This document shows positions 1 to 10,746 of a DNA stretch of 64,000 nucleotides, piece by piece; positions within the stretch are counted from its first letter, which is position 1, and every line of letters starts with the position of its first letter. The notes beneath the pieces were generated by a model. That model worked only from the letters and a program-made list of their open reading frames with translations, ran no database searches and had not been told where the DNA came from. Both the position numbers and the translations under genes were made by a program. This DNA is from Closterium sp. Naga37s-1 (taxonomy: Eukaryota > Streptophyta > Zygnematophyceae > Desmidiales > Closteriaceae), in assembly GCA_947471745.1 (NCBI GenBank), contig CANJKZ010000108.1:1589001-1653000 (forward strand), in the 5' to 3' direction.

Positions 1-243
1 CTCTGCATGTGACCCTGGACATTCCATTCTGTGACGTCGTACCCCCTTAGTAGTCCCTAGTGCGCGGCGCGTAATCTCCAGTAGTCGTAATACTCCCGTC
101 CGAGTCTTGAAAAGTAGTACGCGTTTGTCATTGTCAGCGGGCCGGGCTGCAGCAGCAGTAGCAACAGCAGCAGAAGACGGGACAGTCCCTCCCTGTAGAA
201 GCGAACGAATCTTAAGTTGTCTTTACTACCCCCAACAAGTGCC
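1..243. other. upstream flank of the fucosyltransferase gene
   Basis: No gene is visible. The stretch holds a short CAG/CTG-rich run near 150-175 and presumably the 5' leader or promoter of the gene starting at 244. I see no clear TATA box. Confidence 0.4.
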
Positions 244-3200
244 ATGAAACGGCTAGAAACAATTGCGTTGCGGCGAGTGCTGCGTCGCCGGGTAGTCATA
301 TCCACTCGTCCTCTCCCCCGAGCTCCCTCACGCATCCTCGTCCCCTCCAACTCCCACTTCCTGCTCCTCCTCCTACTCTCTATCAACCTCACACCATCAT
401 TGTCATTAGACTTGCTTGCTTCGCGGTCCTCCTCGGCAGAATCTGGGGATGCGCTCGGCGCGCCCCGAGGCGACGCGGCTCGGAGAAAGATTCTCTCCTC
501 GGGGAAATCTGGGGATGCGCTCGGCGCGTCCCGTCTTGACGCGGCTCGGATAAAGATTCCCTCCTCGGCAGAATCTAGGGAAGAGGTCAGCGCGGTCCTT
601 CTGCCGCCGGAGGGCGGCGCGTCGGGGGGGGATGCGGAGGAAATAATATTTTCCGTTGACCGTCAACGAACTTCGCGTGGTTTCGCGAGACTGCAACTTT
701 CGAGAAATGAGAATGGAAGGAACGACGACGGGAGCAAGCATCACCTTAGTCAGCAGCAAGAACCGTTGCTGTCGAATCAGCAGCAGCGTGACAGCTGGCG
801 GAGTTTGCAAGTGACACGTCAGGAAGAAACCAAACGGAGGCGGCTACAGATGCCGAGTCAGCAGCATCAGAAGGGGCTTGTGCACATGCCACGTCAGCAG
901 CATCGGAGGCGACTCGCATCATATGATATGATGCACGAGGGACATATGCATCTGCGGAGGCGGTTGATTCGGGGCAAGAAGTCGTGCTGGAGCAAGCACG
1001 AGCGACACCAGTACTGGCAGGTGGGTTGCTGTTGGGACAGGTTGGTACCAGAGAGGGTTGGCACTGGGGAAGGTTGTTTTCTTGGGACGCCTGTCACTGG
1101 TAGGTTAAATCCAGGGGCAAGAAGGAGTGCTGGAGCAAGCACGAGCGACACCAGCATTGGCAGGTTGGTGGAATGTCGTTCCTATTGGGACAGGTTGCTA
1201 TCTGGAAAGGGTTGGTTATAGGGGGGTTGATACAGGGGAGGGTCAGCACTTGTACAAGCATGGCAGATTGATTTAGATCAGACAGAGTGTGAGTTTTTTC
1301 ATCCGCCTCTCAGCAAGCGTCAACCTCTCCCCTCCCTCCCCACGCCCTCTGTTGCCTTGCCTTGTATCGGTATCAGACAGGCAGGAACGCACGTGGAGCC
1401 ATGAGCCGCGTTTACGAGGCAGAAGACGGGCAGAGTATGAGTCATTTCAACCGTCTCACACATACCATGTGTCGCGCCCCCCCTTCTCTGGACTTGCCTT
1501 GGGTTGGGCCCATGACAGGTAGGAGCGCACGTGGAGCCAGCAGCCGCGTTTACGCGGCAGAAGATGGAGTGTGAGTGTTTCCAGCCGCCTCAACACAAGC
1601 GTCTCTTCCCCTTTCCCCGCTCTTTTGCCTTGCCTTGTGTTGGTATCATATCATGACAGGTAGGAGCGCACGTGGAGCCATCAGCCGCGTTTGCGAGGCA
1701 GAAGACGGAGTACGAGCGCATGCACCAGCGGTGCACGGAGGGCATCACTGACTGGAAGGCCTTTTACTTCAACCAGTGAGCTCTGCGGATGCTACGGAGT
1801 GAGATGCGCTCTCGCTAGAGGGAGAGTGTGATGCGTGCTTGCCACAGCCTGCAACCCGTGTCCTACCCAGCCCGGGAGGCAGAAGACGGAGGGAGTATGA
1901 CCGCATGCACAGCACATGCACCAGGAGTACACACAAAGGGTCATGTCTTCTTCTCCTTTCCCACCTCACTTATCCCGTTCACCATGCCCTGTGCGTTTCT
2001 TCAATAGGTCCGAGGGGCGGGCAGCAGCAGCGCATGTGGAAGGGTGCAAGCTTCGAGTCGCCTCACAAGGAGATCTCAGCCCCTAACAAGGAGACCTGAG
2101 GCTCAGCCCCTCATTGCCCGCTCTCCTTCCTCGCTTCACCCACCCCCCTCACTCTGCCCCGTGTGCTGCTTCACCAGGTCCGAGGGGCTGTCACCATCAG
2201 CGGACGTGGAAGGGTGCAAGTATGCGTTTCTGATACCCGGCCAGTGGCACGGTGAGTGATTTGGGCTGATTCTATCTAGGGGTAGATCCGTGGGTGCAAG
2301 TGTGGTAAGTTTCGCAGCGCACCCACACCACACTGGCTGTTCCATTCTGCCTACACCTACAGTACACCCCCCTCCATCTCATCCTCTCACCTGGCTGCAC
2401 CGATCTTGACCTGTCTGCACCGCTCATCCGTCTGCACCGATCTGCACCTCGCCTCTCTGCAGCACTCACCTGCGTATGTCTTTGATCTCCACGTTCGTTC
2501 TTTCTCTTGTATTCTCTCTGTCCCTTTCAGGCCTTGGCAACCGCATCATGTCGTTGATATCCACCTTCACATACGCGTTCATCACGCATCGAGCCATCCT
2601 CATGCCAGACGATGGGCTCATGCCGTCCCTGTGGCCTCATGCCCTCCCTATGGCCTCATGCCCTCCCTATGGCCTCATGCCCTCCCTCCCTCCCCTGCGC
2701 CTGCAACCCTGCAGGCCTTGGCAACCGCATCATGTCGCTGATCTCCACCTTCACATACGCGTTCATCACGCATCGAGCCATCCTCATGCCAGACGATGGG
2801 CTCATGCCGTCCCTGTGGCCTCATGCCCTCCCTATGGCCTCATGCCCTCCCTATGGCCTCATGCCCTCCCTATGGCCTCATGCCCTCCCTATGGCCTCAT
2901 GCCCTCCCTATGGCCTCATGCCCTCCCTATGGCCTCATGCCCTCCCTATGGCCTCATGCCCTCCCTATGGCCTCATGCCCTCCCTATGGCCTCATGCCCT
3001 CCCTATGGCCTCATGCCCTCCCTATGGCCTCATGCCCTCCCTATGGCCTCATGCCCTCCCTATGGCCTCATGCCCTCCCTATGGCCTCATGCCCTCCCTA
3101 TGGCCTCATGCCCTCCCTATGGCCTCATGCCCTCCCTATGGCCTCATGCCCTCCCTATGGCCTCATGCCCTCCCTATGGCCTCATGCCCTCCCTATGGCC

Positions 3201-6200
3201 TCATGCCCTCCCTATGGCCTCATGCCCTCCCTATGGCCTCATGCCCTCCCTATGGCCTCATGCCCTCCCTATGGCCTCATGCCCTCCCTATGGCCTCATG
3301 CCCTCCCTATGGCCTCATGCCCTCCCTATGGCCTCATGCCCTCCCTATGGCCTCATGCCCTCCCTATGGCCTCATGCCCTCCCTATGGCCTCATGCCCTC
3401 CCTATGGCCTCATGCCCTCCCTATGGCCTCATGCCCTCCCTATGGCCTCATGCCCTCCCTATGGCCTCATGCCCTCCCTATGGCCTCATGCCCTCCCTAT
3501 GGCCTCATGCCCTCCCTATGGCCTCATGCCCTCCCTATGGCCTCATGCCCTCCCTATGGCCTCATGCCCTCCCTATGGCCTCATGCCCTCCCTATGGCCT
3601 CATGCCCTCCCTATGGCCTCATGCCCTCCCTATGGCCTCATGCCCTCCCTATGGCCTCATGCCCTCCCTATGGCCTCATGCCCTCCCTATGGCCTCATGC
3701 CCTCCCTATGGCCTCATGCCCTCCTCGTCCGCTCGTCCCTCCTCCTCTGCAACCCCTTCACGCACTCCTCCTGGCTCATCCCCGCCTCGCACTTCTGGTG
3801 AGCGCTGTGCAGCCTGCCTTGCTGCTGCCTGTGCGGTGTGGTGTGTACCCCGCCTCATTCGTCCGCTCGTCCCTCCTCCTCTGCAACCCCTTCACGCACT
3901 CCTCCTGGCTCATCCCCGCCTCGCACTTCTGGTGAGCGCTGTGCAGCCTGCCTTGCTGCTGCCTGTGCGGTGTGGTGTGTACCCCGCCTCATTCGTCCGC
4001 TCGTCCCTCCTCCTCTGCAACCCCTTCACGCACTCCTCCTGGCTCATCCCCGCCTCGCACTTCTGGTGAGCGCTGTGCAGCCTGCCTTGCTGCTGCCTGT
4101 GCGGTGTGGTGTGTACCCCGCCTCATTCGTCCGCTCGTCCCTCCTCCTCTGCAACCCCTTCACGCACTCCTCCTGGCTCATCCCCGCCTCGCACTTCTGG
4201 TGAGCGCTGTGCAGCCTGCCTTGCTGCTGCCTGTGCGGTGTGGTGTGTACCCCGCCTCATTCGTCCGCTCGTCCCTCCTCCTCTGCAACCCCTTCACGCA
4301 CTCCTCCTGGCTCATCCCCGCCTCGCACTTCTGGTGAGCGCTGTGCAGCCTGCCTTGCTGCTGCCTGTGCGGTGTGGTGTGTACCCCGCCTCATTCGTCC
4401 GCTCGTCCCTCCTCCTCTGCAACCCCTTCACGCACTCCTCCTGGCTCATCCCCGCCTCGCACTTCTGGTGAGCGCTGTGCAGCCTGCCTTGCTGCTGCCT
4501 GTGCGGTGTGGTGTGTACCCCGCCTCATTCGTCCGCTCGTCCCTCCTCCTCTGCAACCCCTTCACGCACTCCTCCTGGCTCATCCCCGCCTCGCACTTCT
4601 GGTGAGCGCTGTGCAGCCTGCCTTGCTGCTGCCTGTGCGGTGTGGTGTGTACCCCGCCTCATTCGTCCGCTCGTCCCTCCTCCTCTGCAACCCCTTCACG
4701 CACTCCTCCTGGCTCATCCCCGCCTCGCACTTCTGGTGAGCGCTGTGCAGCCTGCCTTGCTGCTGCCTGTGCGGTGTGGTGTGTACCCCGCCTCATTCGT
4801 CCGCTCGTCCCTCCTCCTCTGCAACCCCTTCACGCACTCCTCGTGGCTCATCCCCGCCTCCCACTTCTGGTGAGCGCTGTGCTGCCTGTGCGGTGTGGTG
4901 TGTAGCGCTGTGCTGTGTGTGCGGTGTGGTGTGTAGCGCTGTGCTGCCTGTGCGGTGTGGTGTGTAGCGCTGTGCTGTGTGTGTGGTGTGGTGTGTAGCG
5001 CTGTGCTGTGTGTGCGGTGTGGTGTGTAGCGCTGTGCTGCCTGTGCGGTGTGGTGTGTAGCGCTGTGCTGCCTGTGCGGTGTGGTGTGTAGCGCTGTGCT
5101 GTGTGTGCGGTGTGGTGTGTAGCGCTGTGCTATGTGTGTGGTGTGGTGTGTAGCGCTGTGCTGTGTGTGTGGTGTGGTGTGTAGCGCTGTGCTGTGTGTG
5201 TGGTGTGGTGTGTAGCGCTGTGCTGTGTGTGTGGTGTGGTGTGTAGCGCTGTGCTGTGTGTGTGGTGTGGTGTGTAGCGCTGTGCTGCCTGTGCGGTGTG
5301 GTGTGTAGCGCTGTGCTGCCTGTGCGGTGTGGTGTGTAGCGCTGTGCTGCCTGTGTGGTGTGGTGTGTAGCGCTGTGCTGTGTGTGTGGTGTGGTGTGTA
5401 GCGCTGTGCTGCCTGTGCGGTGTGGTGTGTAGCGCTGTGCTGTGTGTGTGGTGTGGTGTGTAGCGCTGTGCTGTGTGTGCGGTGTGGTGTGTAGCGCTGT
5501 GCTGCCTGTGCGGTGTGGTGTGTAGCGCTGTGCTGTGTGTGCGGTGTGGTGTGTAGCGCTGTGCTGTGTGTGTGGTGTGGTGTGTAGCGCTGTGCTGTGT
5601 GTGTGGTGTGGTGTGTAGCGCTGTGCTGTGTGTGTGGTGTGGTGTGTAGCGCTGTGCTGTGTGTGTGGTGTGGTGTGTAGCACTGTGCTGTGTGTGTGGT
5701 GTGGTGTGTAGCGCTGTGCTGTGTGTGTGGTGTGGTGTGTAGCGCTGTGCTGTGTGTCTGGTGTGGTGTGTAGCGCTGTGCTGTGTGTGTGGTGTGGTGT
5801 GTAGCGCTGTGCTGTGTGTGTGGTATGGTGTGTAACCGCCCTCATTCTTCCGCTCGTCCCTCCTCCTCTGCAACCCTTTTGCGCACCCCTCCTAGCTCAT
5901 CCCCGCCTCCCACTTCTGGTGAGTGTGAGCGCCCGCCAGTGTGCGAGCGTCTTACTCGCCTTTGTCCGCTCGGCCCTGCATTGCCCACCCTCCTCTGCAA
6001 CCCCACTCGCATTTGTCTGCTGGTCTCTCATTTGCAACTGCAACCCCTCGGTCCACTCCTCCTGGCTGCATCTCCCGCTTTTCCCCAACCCCCCTTCCTC
6101 CCACGTCCCCACTTTTCCCCCTTTCCCCACTTCCCCAGGGCCATCAAGGTGGATTTGGAGCAGGGTCCTCGCAACGTGGCAGAGCAGGCGGACGGGCGCT

Positions 6201-9200
6201 CCCTCGCATCTCCCTCTTTTCCCAACGCCTCTTTCGCCACTTGCCCACTTTTCTTCCTTCCCCCCTCTCTCTCTCTCTCCCCAGGGCCATCAAGGCGGAT
6301 TTGGAGAAGGGCCCTCGCAACGTGGCAGAGCAGGCGGACAGGCACTCTCGAGGGGTGTTCTGCCACCTGGACTGGGTGTGAGTGTAACGAGCGGGATGGA
6401 TGGGTGGGTGTGGGTGGGTGTTGTCTTTTGAGTTGACTCAAAAGGCACTCTCGAGGGGTGTTCTGCCACCTGGACTGGGTAACGAGCGGGTGGATGGATG
6501 GGTGTTTGGACTGGATGTGAGTTTGAGTGTAACGAGCAGGATGGGTGGGTGCTGCGTGGATGCTTGTCTGGATGTGAATATAACATACAAGCTTCCATCT
6601 CCCATTTTCAGCCCCTTTGGATGCCCTTGTGCTCTGCTAAACTCCCACCCACCCACCCACCCACCCACCCACCCACCCACCCACACACGCATACCACACC
6701 CCGCTCAGAACGCCCGAGGAGGAGTGGACGTTCTTCTGCCGGCGCACACAGGAGGAGATGGCTGAAAAAACATTCATGATGTTCTGGAGTGACATGTACT
6801 TCGTGCCTCCTCTCTACTTCGTCCCCTCTCTCGCGGTACTGCTTCCTCCCTCGCGGTACTGCTTCCGTTTATCAAATACTTGTAGAACCCTTGGTGCCTC
6901 TCTGTTGCCTCACTCCGCTCTCTCCTGAATAGTCACGCACTTCATGCCTCCGCTTTACTTCGTGCCCTCCGTCGCGGTACTGCCTGCTCCCTTAGTGCCG
7001 CACTGCCCCGCACTACTGCTGCCTCTACAGATATACTTCTAGCTCACTTAGTGCATCACCCCCTCGCATCACCCCCTCGCAACAAACCCCCTCGCATCAC
7101 CGCCCTATTCCCAACTCCATGTCCCTGCCTGCTGCAGGCTCGTCTGGAAGTGCTGTTTCCGGATCGCCGGGTCTTCACACATGTTGCACGGTGAGTTGCT
7201 GGGTGAAACTAGACGAGTTTTGATGCGGCTCAAAACTTGTCTCACTTCTCACACGTTGCACGGCGATTTGCCGGGTGGGTGGGTGAGCGTGGGTGTGTGT
7301 GTTTTTCTTTGTCAAATACGTGTGGACTGGACCGTGGAAGGACTGGACCGGATAGTGTGGTGCTTCCATGCCCTCTCACCCTCTCCCATCCTCTCTCTCC
7401 ACTCTTGTCTTCTTTCTCCTTCCTTCCAACCCCATTGCACTCGCCCCACCAGCTACATCCTCCTGCCGGCCAATTACCTCTGGGATCGCATTGTGAGGGC
7501 CTTTCATGGCCACATGGAGCACCAAGACGTGCTCGTGGGTTTGCAGGTGAGCTGCTGCTATGTGGTGCAGGTGCTACCTGGTGCAGGTGCTTACTAAAGC
7601 CGGTGGTTACCACATGTGGGATCGCATAGTGAGGGCCTACCACGGCCACATGGAGCACCAAGACGTGCTCGTGGGGCTGCAGGTGAGGGGTTGCTCACTC
7701 GCTGGCGTAGGTGCTTGCTGGTGCAGGTGGCTTCTAAAGCTGGTACTTCCTACCTCTGGGACCGCATAGTGAGGGCATTCCACGGCCACATGGAGCACCA
7801 GGACGTGCTGGTGGGGCTGCAGGTGAGCGCAGGTGATTACTCACAGTAGGTGCTTACTAAAGTAGGTGGTTACTACATGTGGGATCGCGTTGTGAGGGCC
7901 TTTCACGGCCACATGGAACACCAAGACGTGCTCGTGGGCTTGCAGGTGAGAGCAGGTGCCTTGCTGGTGAGCTGCGGGTGGTAACTGGTGCAGGTGGTTA
8001 CTGGCGAAGGTGCTTACTCACCATCTCTGAAGCCGCGTTTTGAGGGCATTCCACGGCCACTTGGTGGGGTTGTTCAGCAGGCAACCAACCAAGTGGCCGT
8101 GGAAGGAAGGCTATTTTGTTTGAGGTTGATTTTGAGAATTCTTAAAATCAACTTCAGCAGGCAACCAACCAAGTGGCCGTGGAAGGAAGGCCCTCAAAGC
8201 GCGGCTCTTTCCTGCTCAGCCCCACCACACACACTGCCTGCTTGTCCCACAACCCCTTCAGGTGCGCCTGTTGAGACGTCTCAAAAGTCTGCTTGTTCTG
8301 CAACCCTTTCAAGTGCGCCCGGTGGACGAGACTAAGGAGGATTGACCGCGTGCTCACGTGACCTTTGAGTCGAATCAAAAGTCATCTCTCGTTTTTAGGC
8401 GCCTCAAAACAGGTGCGGCCAGTGGACGAGACCCAGGAGGATTGACCGCGTGCTCCTCACGTGACGTTTGAGTCGACTCGAAAGTCATCTCCCTCTTCCC
8501 CCCTGCTTTTCCCCCAACCCCTTCAGGTCCGCCCGGTGGACGAGACCCCGGAGGATGTATTTGACCGGGTGCTGACGTGTCTCATCAGCACGCAGTACCT
8601 GCCAGCTGTCATCCCGCCCGACCAATGGCAGGCCATGGCTGACGATGTATGTCTGGGTGCATTGGGAGGGTGCATGGCGTGCATGGGGTGCATGGCGTGC
8701 ATGGGGTGCATGGGGCGGGTGGAGTGAAGGGAAGGTTGCACATGGACTCTATGATGCTATGCTATTGAAAATGTTGGATGCAGTTTCGTTCTGCGTCACG
8801 CCTGTCGGTCCGCCGCACTGCTGCGTTCAGGTGGAGCACGAGGAGGAGGGAGGCACTAAGAGTTGCTTTTGAGAACTCTCAAAAGAAACTGTTAACATTG
8901 ATGATGCTGCATGCAGTTTTGTTTCGCGTAACGCCTGTTCATCCGCACTGCTGCGTTCAGGTGGAGCACGAGGAGGCGCTATGCACCTCATCATCATTTT
9001 TTCTTGGCAACTTAGTATGGTTCTTAATGAATCTTAAAGGTCCTTAATGGCTCGTAATGGTTCTGAACGGCTCGTAATGCTGGTAACGGCTGGTCGCATC
9101 AGCATATGGCTCTCGCCTCGCCTCGTGTGTTTGACCCCTCTCTTGCATCCCGGTTCTCTTGCCCTGACAGGTGGACGACGAGGGTTTGAGAGGAGCGCAT

Positions 9201-10746
9201 GGGCAGTCAATCGGTGTGTTCGTGGCATCCCTCAACGGCACCTATGCTGCTCGCCTCGCTGCCCTTTATTCCCAAGGCAAACCGCAATCAGCCCACACTG
9301 TCACCTTCCACAGGTGGGTTAACCATATGCAACCCTCGCGTGCCTCTCCTCGCCCCTGCTATGCTCTGTCTGTAACCACACCCTACTCAGCTATGTCTTT
9401 CCTTCACGTGCCACTATGCTGCTGTTTGAAGTCGTTTCGAAACATCCGAACCGAACCACATGCTGTTCGGCACTATCCTTTTTACGTGGCACCACACTGT
9501 GTCTCCAGCTCGTCAGGTCCTCCTTCCACTCTCCCCTTTACCTCTCTTCCTCTCTCCCCCCACTTCCGCTCTACCCTGCAGCGAGTCGCACGACTCAACG
9601 GAGAGGCAGGACGACAGGCAGCAGTACGCATCAGCGCTGGTTGAGATGTTCCTCCTCTCCTTCTCTCACCGCCTCGTTGTCTCCGACTACTCCACCTTCG
9701 GGTACGTCCTGTTGCTGTCGCGCTGTCCCGCTGGGTACGTCGTGTTGCCGCGCTGTCCGGCTGTTGCGCTTTCTTGTTCCAGGCGCCTAATGTACTACTC
9801 TGCAATGGTTGAGATGTTCCTTCTCTCCTCTCCTTTTTGCACCGCCTAGTCGTCTCCGACTACTCCACCACTTCTCCACCTTCGGGTACGTCCTGTTGCA
9901 CGAGTTTGTTCTTATTTTATTTTTAGGTGCCTCGAAAGGCGGGTACACCGCCGCTGTACTGTCCTGTTTCAGGCGTTTGTCTAGAAATCTCAAAAGCCCG
10001 CCACGCTTTCTGATACGTCTCAAATGTTTTGAGACTCGACTCGACACACTCCTGAGGTGTCTCATAATTCAATCAGCGGTGATCGAGTTTTTCCTCCTCC
10101 CCTTCCCTCCTGATTGTGCCCCTTCAGGTATACAGCGGCAGCGCTGGGAGCGCTGGACCCATGGTCGCTCAACATCGTGAAGCGGGGGGAGGCGGACTGG
10201 CGCCTCAACAACCGCCCCGTCTGCCAGCGCACCGAGTCGCAGCCCTGCTCCCTCTCCATCCGACCGAAATTCACGGTGAGCCCTCCGCCTTTCCCCCTCG
10301 TTGGATTCACCTTTGGGAATCCTCAAAAGGTGCTCTAACAACCAGCGCGTCTGCCAGCGCACCGAGTCACAGCCCTGCTCCCTCTCCATCCGACCAAAGT
10401 TCGCGGTGAGCGCTCCGCCTTCCACTCTCTCATGTTGTGCTCTCTCCGTCCAATCAGTATTCACGGTGAGCCCTCCCTGTCTCTTCTGTTCGTTCCCGTT
10501 TTGCGCCGCCCTGTGCTCCAGTGCCCTGACGGTGACTCGCACACGTCAGAGAGCGAAGTGCTTTAGAGAAGTATGCTGTGCGCAATGTTCCATGCTAATA
10601 CCTCCCGCCCATGCTGCCCACCTGTGCCGCAGTGCCCTGACGGTGACTCGCACACAACAGAGAGCGAAGTGTCATTCGTGCGGTCGTGCCCCGTGATTGG
10701 TGCCGGGCTGCACCTGGACCTGCCTCCTCTACCCGATTCCTCTTGA
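244..10746 (+). CDS. GT37 family (xyloglucan-type) fucosyltransferase, multi-exon
   Basis: The joined protein matches plant GT37 fucosyltransferases, Golgi enzymes that move fucose from GDP-fucose to galactose on xyloglucan or related wall glycans. Exons I can support: 244-1020, about 1658-1775, 2178-2251, one starting at 2531 or 2715, one near 3.7-4.9 kb, 6285-6377, 6709-6835, 7138-7190, 7453-7546, 8527-8646, 9171-9313, 9582-9701, 10128-10275, 10633-10746. A basic N terminus followed by a Leu-rich segment (residues about 38-58) fits a type II signal anchor. Family landmarks are GLGNRIMSLISTF (2531/2715), LLLCNPFTHSSWLIP, WSDMYFVPPLYFVPSL, EVLFPDRRVFTHVARY, the STFGY block and the Cys-rich C-terminal region with a conserved SFVRSCP. 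The join between the GLGNRI exon and the CNPF exon is unclear because minisatellites fill that intron and the CNPF exon exists in many copies. ATG 244 is the first in frame. Acceptor specificity cannot be read from sequence. Confidence 0.85.
1390..1920 (+). repeat. four copies of the fucosyltransferase exon 2 region
   Basis: Segments around 1390-1440, 1516-1575, 1658-1775 and 1870-1925 all carry the same GGAGCGCACGTGGAGCCA-like stretch followed by an AGAAGACGG core. Only the third copy joins in frame to both neighbours (YERMHQRCTEG). The others are truncated or out of frame. Confidence 0.6.
2812..3722 (+). repeat. 19-bp minisatellite, about 48 units
   Basis: Head-to-tail copies of CCTCATGCCCTCCCTATGG, almost identical throughout. 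A short run of the same unit lies at about 2626-2690 after the first GLGNRI copy. The unit looks derived from the sequence just after the exon, where GGCTCATGCCGTCCCTGTGG stands. Because 19 is not a multiple of three, all three frames give a 19-residue protein repeat; I read this as non-coding intron. Confidence 0.9.
3718..4871 (+). repeat. 134-bp tandem array carrying a fucosyltransferase coding exon, about 8-9 copies
   Basis: Each 134-bp unit contains the exon encoding LLLCNPFTHSSWLIPASHF followed by a GTGAGC donor. Copies restart every 134 bases with near-perfect identity. The last unit differs by a few bases (a CTCGTGG change, then CCTCCCAC). A further decayed copy at about 5845-5912 has a TAG within the exon. 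No conventional pyrimidine-tract acceptor is obvious inside the unit; the nearest AG is GTGCAG before CCTGCCTTG. Confidence 0.9.
4880..5835 (+). repeat. 31-bp GT-rich minisatellite, about 31 units, two variants
   Basis: Units have the form GTGTAGCGCTGTGCTG plus a variable half that reads either CCTGTGCGGTGTGGT or TGTGTGTGGTGTGGT. The two variants are interspersed in the first two thirds and the TGTGTG form dominates after about 5530. It follows the 134-bp array directly and its start (GCGCTGTGCTGCC) is a piece of that unit. Confidence 0.9.
6139..6480 (+). repeat. duplicated exon AIKADLEKGPRN with palindrome at the second junction
   Basis: A first copy of the exon start (6139 onward, with its own CCCCAG acceptor) precedes the functional exon 6285-6377. 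The exon end (6341-6377, 37 bp) is then repeated identically at 6444-6480, starting on the base after a perfect 18-bp palindrome at 6426-6443. Confidence 0.85.
6426..6443. repeat. 18-bp palindrome TTTTGAG-TTGA-CTCAAAA
   Basis: TTTTGAGTTGACTCAAAA. Arms TTTTGAG/CTCAAAA are the form shared by the dispersed family in this window. It separates two direct copies of exon sequence. Confidence 0.85.
7453..7946 (+). repeat. four copies of the WDRIVRAFHGHMEHQ exon segment
   Basis: The functional exon is 7453-7546. Copies of its last part, each ending in GCAG and a GTGAG donor, lie at about 7616-7683, 7757-7823 and 7879-7947. They keep most of the reading frame but lack a complete acceptor side. Confidence 0.8.
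8269..8583 (+). repeat. three copies of the RPVDETPED exon segment with four palindromes
   Basis: Decayed copies at about 8310-8355 and 8411-8463 (frameshifted by lost bases) precede the functional exon 8527-8646. Palindromes of the dispersed family sit at 8269-8286 (ACGT centre), 8363-8380 (TCGA, imperfect), 8392-8409 (GCGC) and 8466-8483 (TCGA). Confidence 0.8.
8750..8984 (+). repeat. duplicated block with palindrome TTTTGAG-AACT-CTCAAAA
   Basis: The block GCACTGCTGCGTTCAGGTGG and its upstream flank occur at about 8755-8847 and 8903-8978. The 18-bp palindrome at 8867-8884 lies between. Both copies end in a GTGGAGCACGAGG piece resembling the start of the exon at 9171. Confidence 0.75.
10201..10414 (+). 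repeat. duplicated exon end with palindrome 10311-10328
   Basis: The last part of exon 10128-10275 with its GTGAG donor is repeated at about 10332-10410. The palindrome CTTTGGG-AATC-CTCAAAA at 10311-10328 stands at the junction. A short third donor copy (TATTCACGGTGAGCCCTCC) lies at 10457-10475. Confidence 0.8.

Noticed and set aside
2476-4069. Long open frames with PYGLMPSLWPHALPMAS repeats
   Set aside because: They are reading frames through a 19-bp minisatellite; all three frames are open because the unit has no stop codon. No sign of a real repeat protein.
4793-5873. Minus-strand frames of His/Thr-rich repeats (up to 350 codons)
   Set aside because: They arise from the 31-bp GT-rich minisatellite and have no unique sequence at either end.
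6426-6443. TTTTGAGTCGACTCAAAA palindromes as transcription factor sites or terminators
   Set aside because: They lie in introns and 3' flanks of genes on both strands, at duplication joints and not at fixed distances from starts or ends, so a regulatory role is not the simplest reading.
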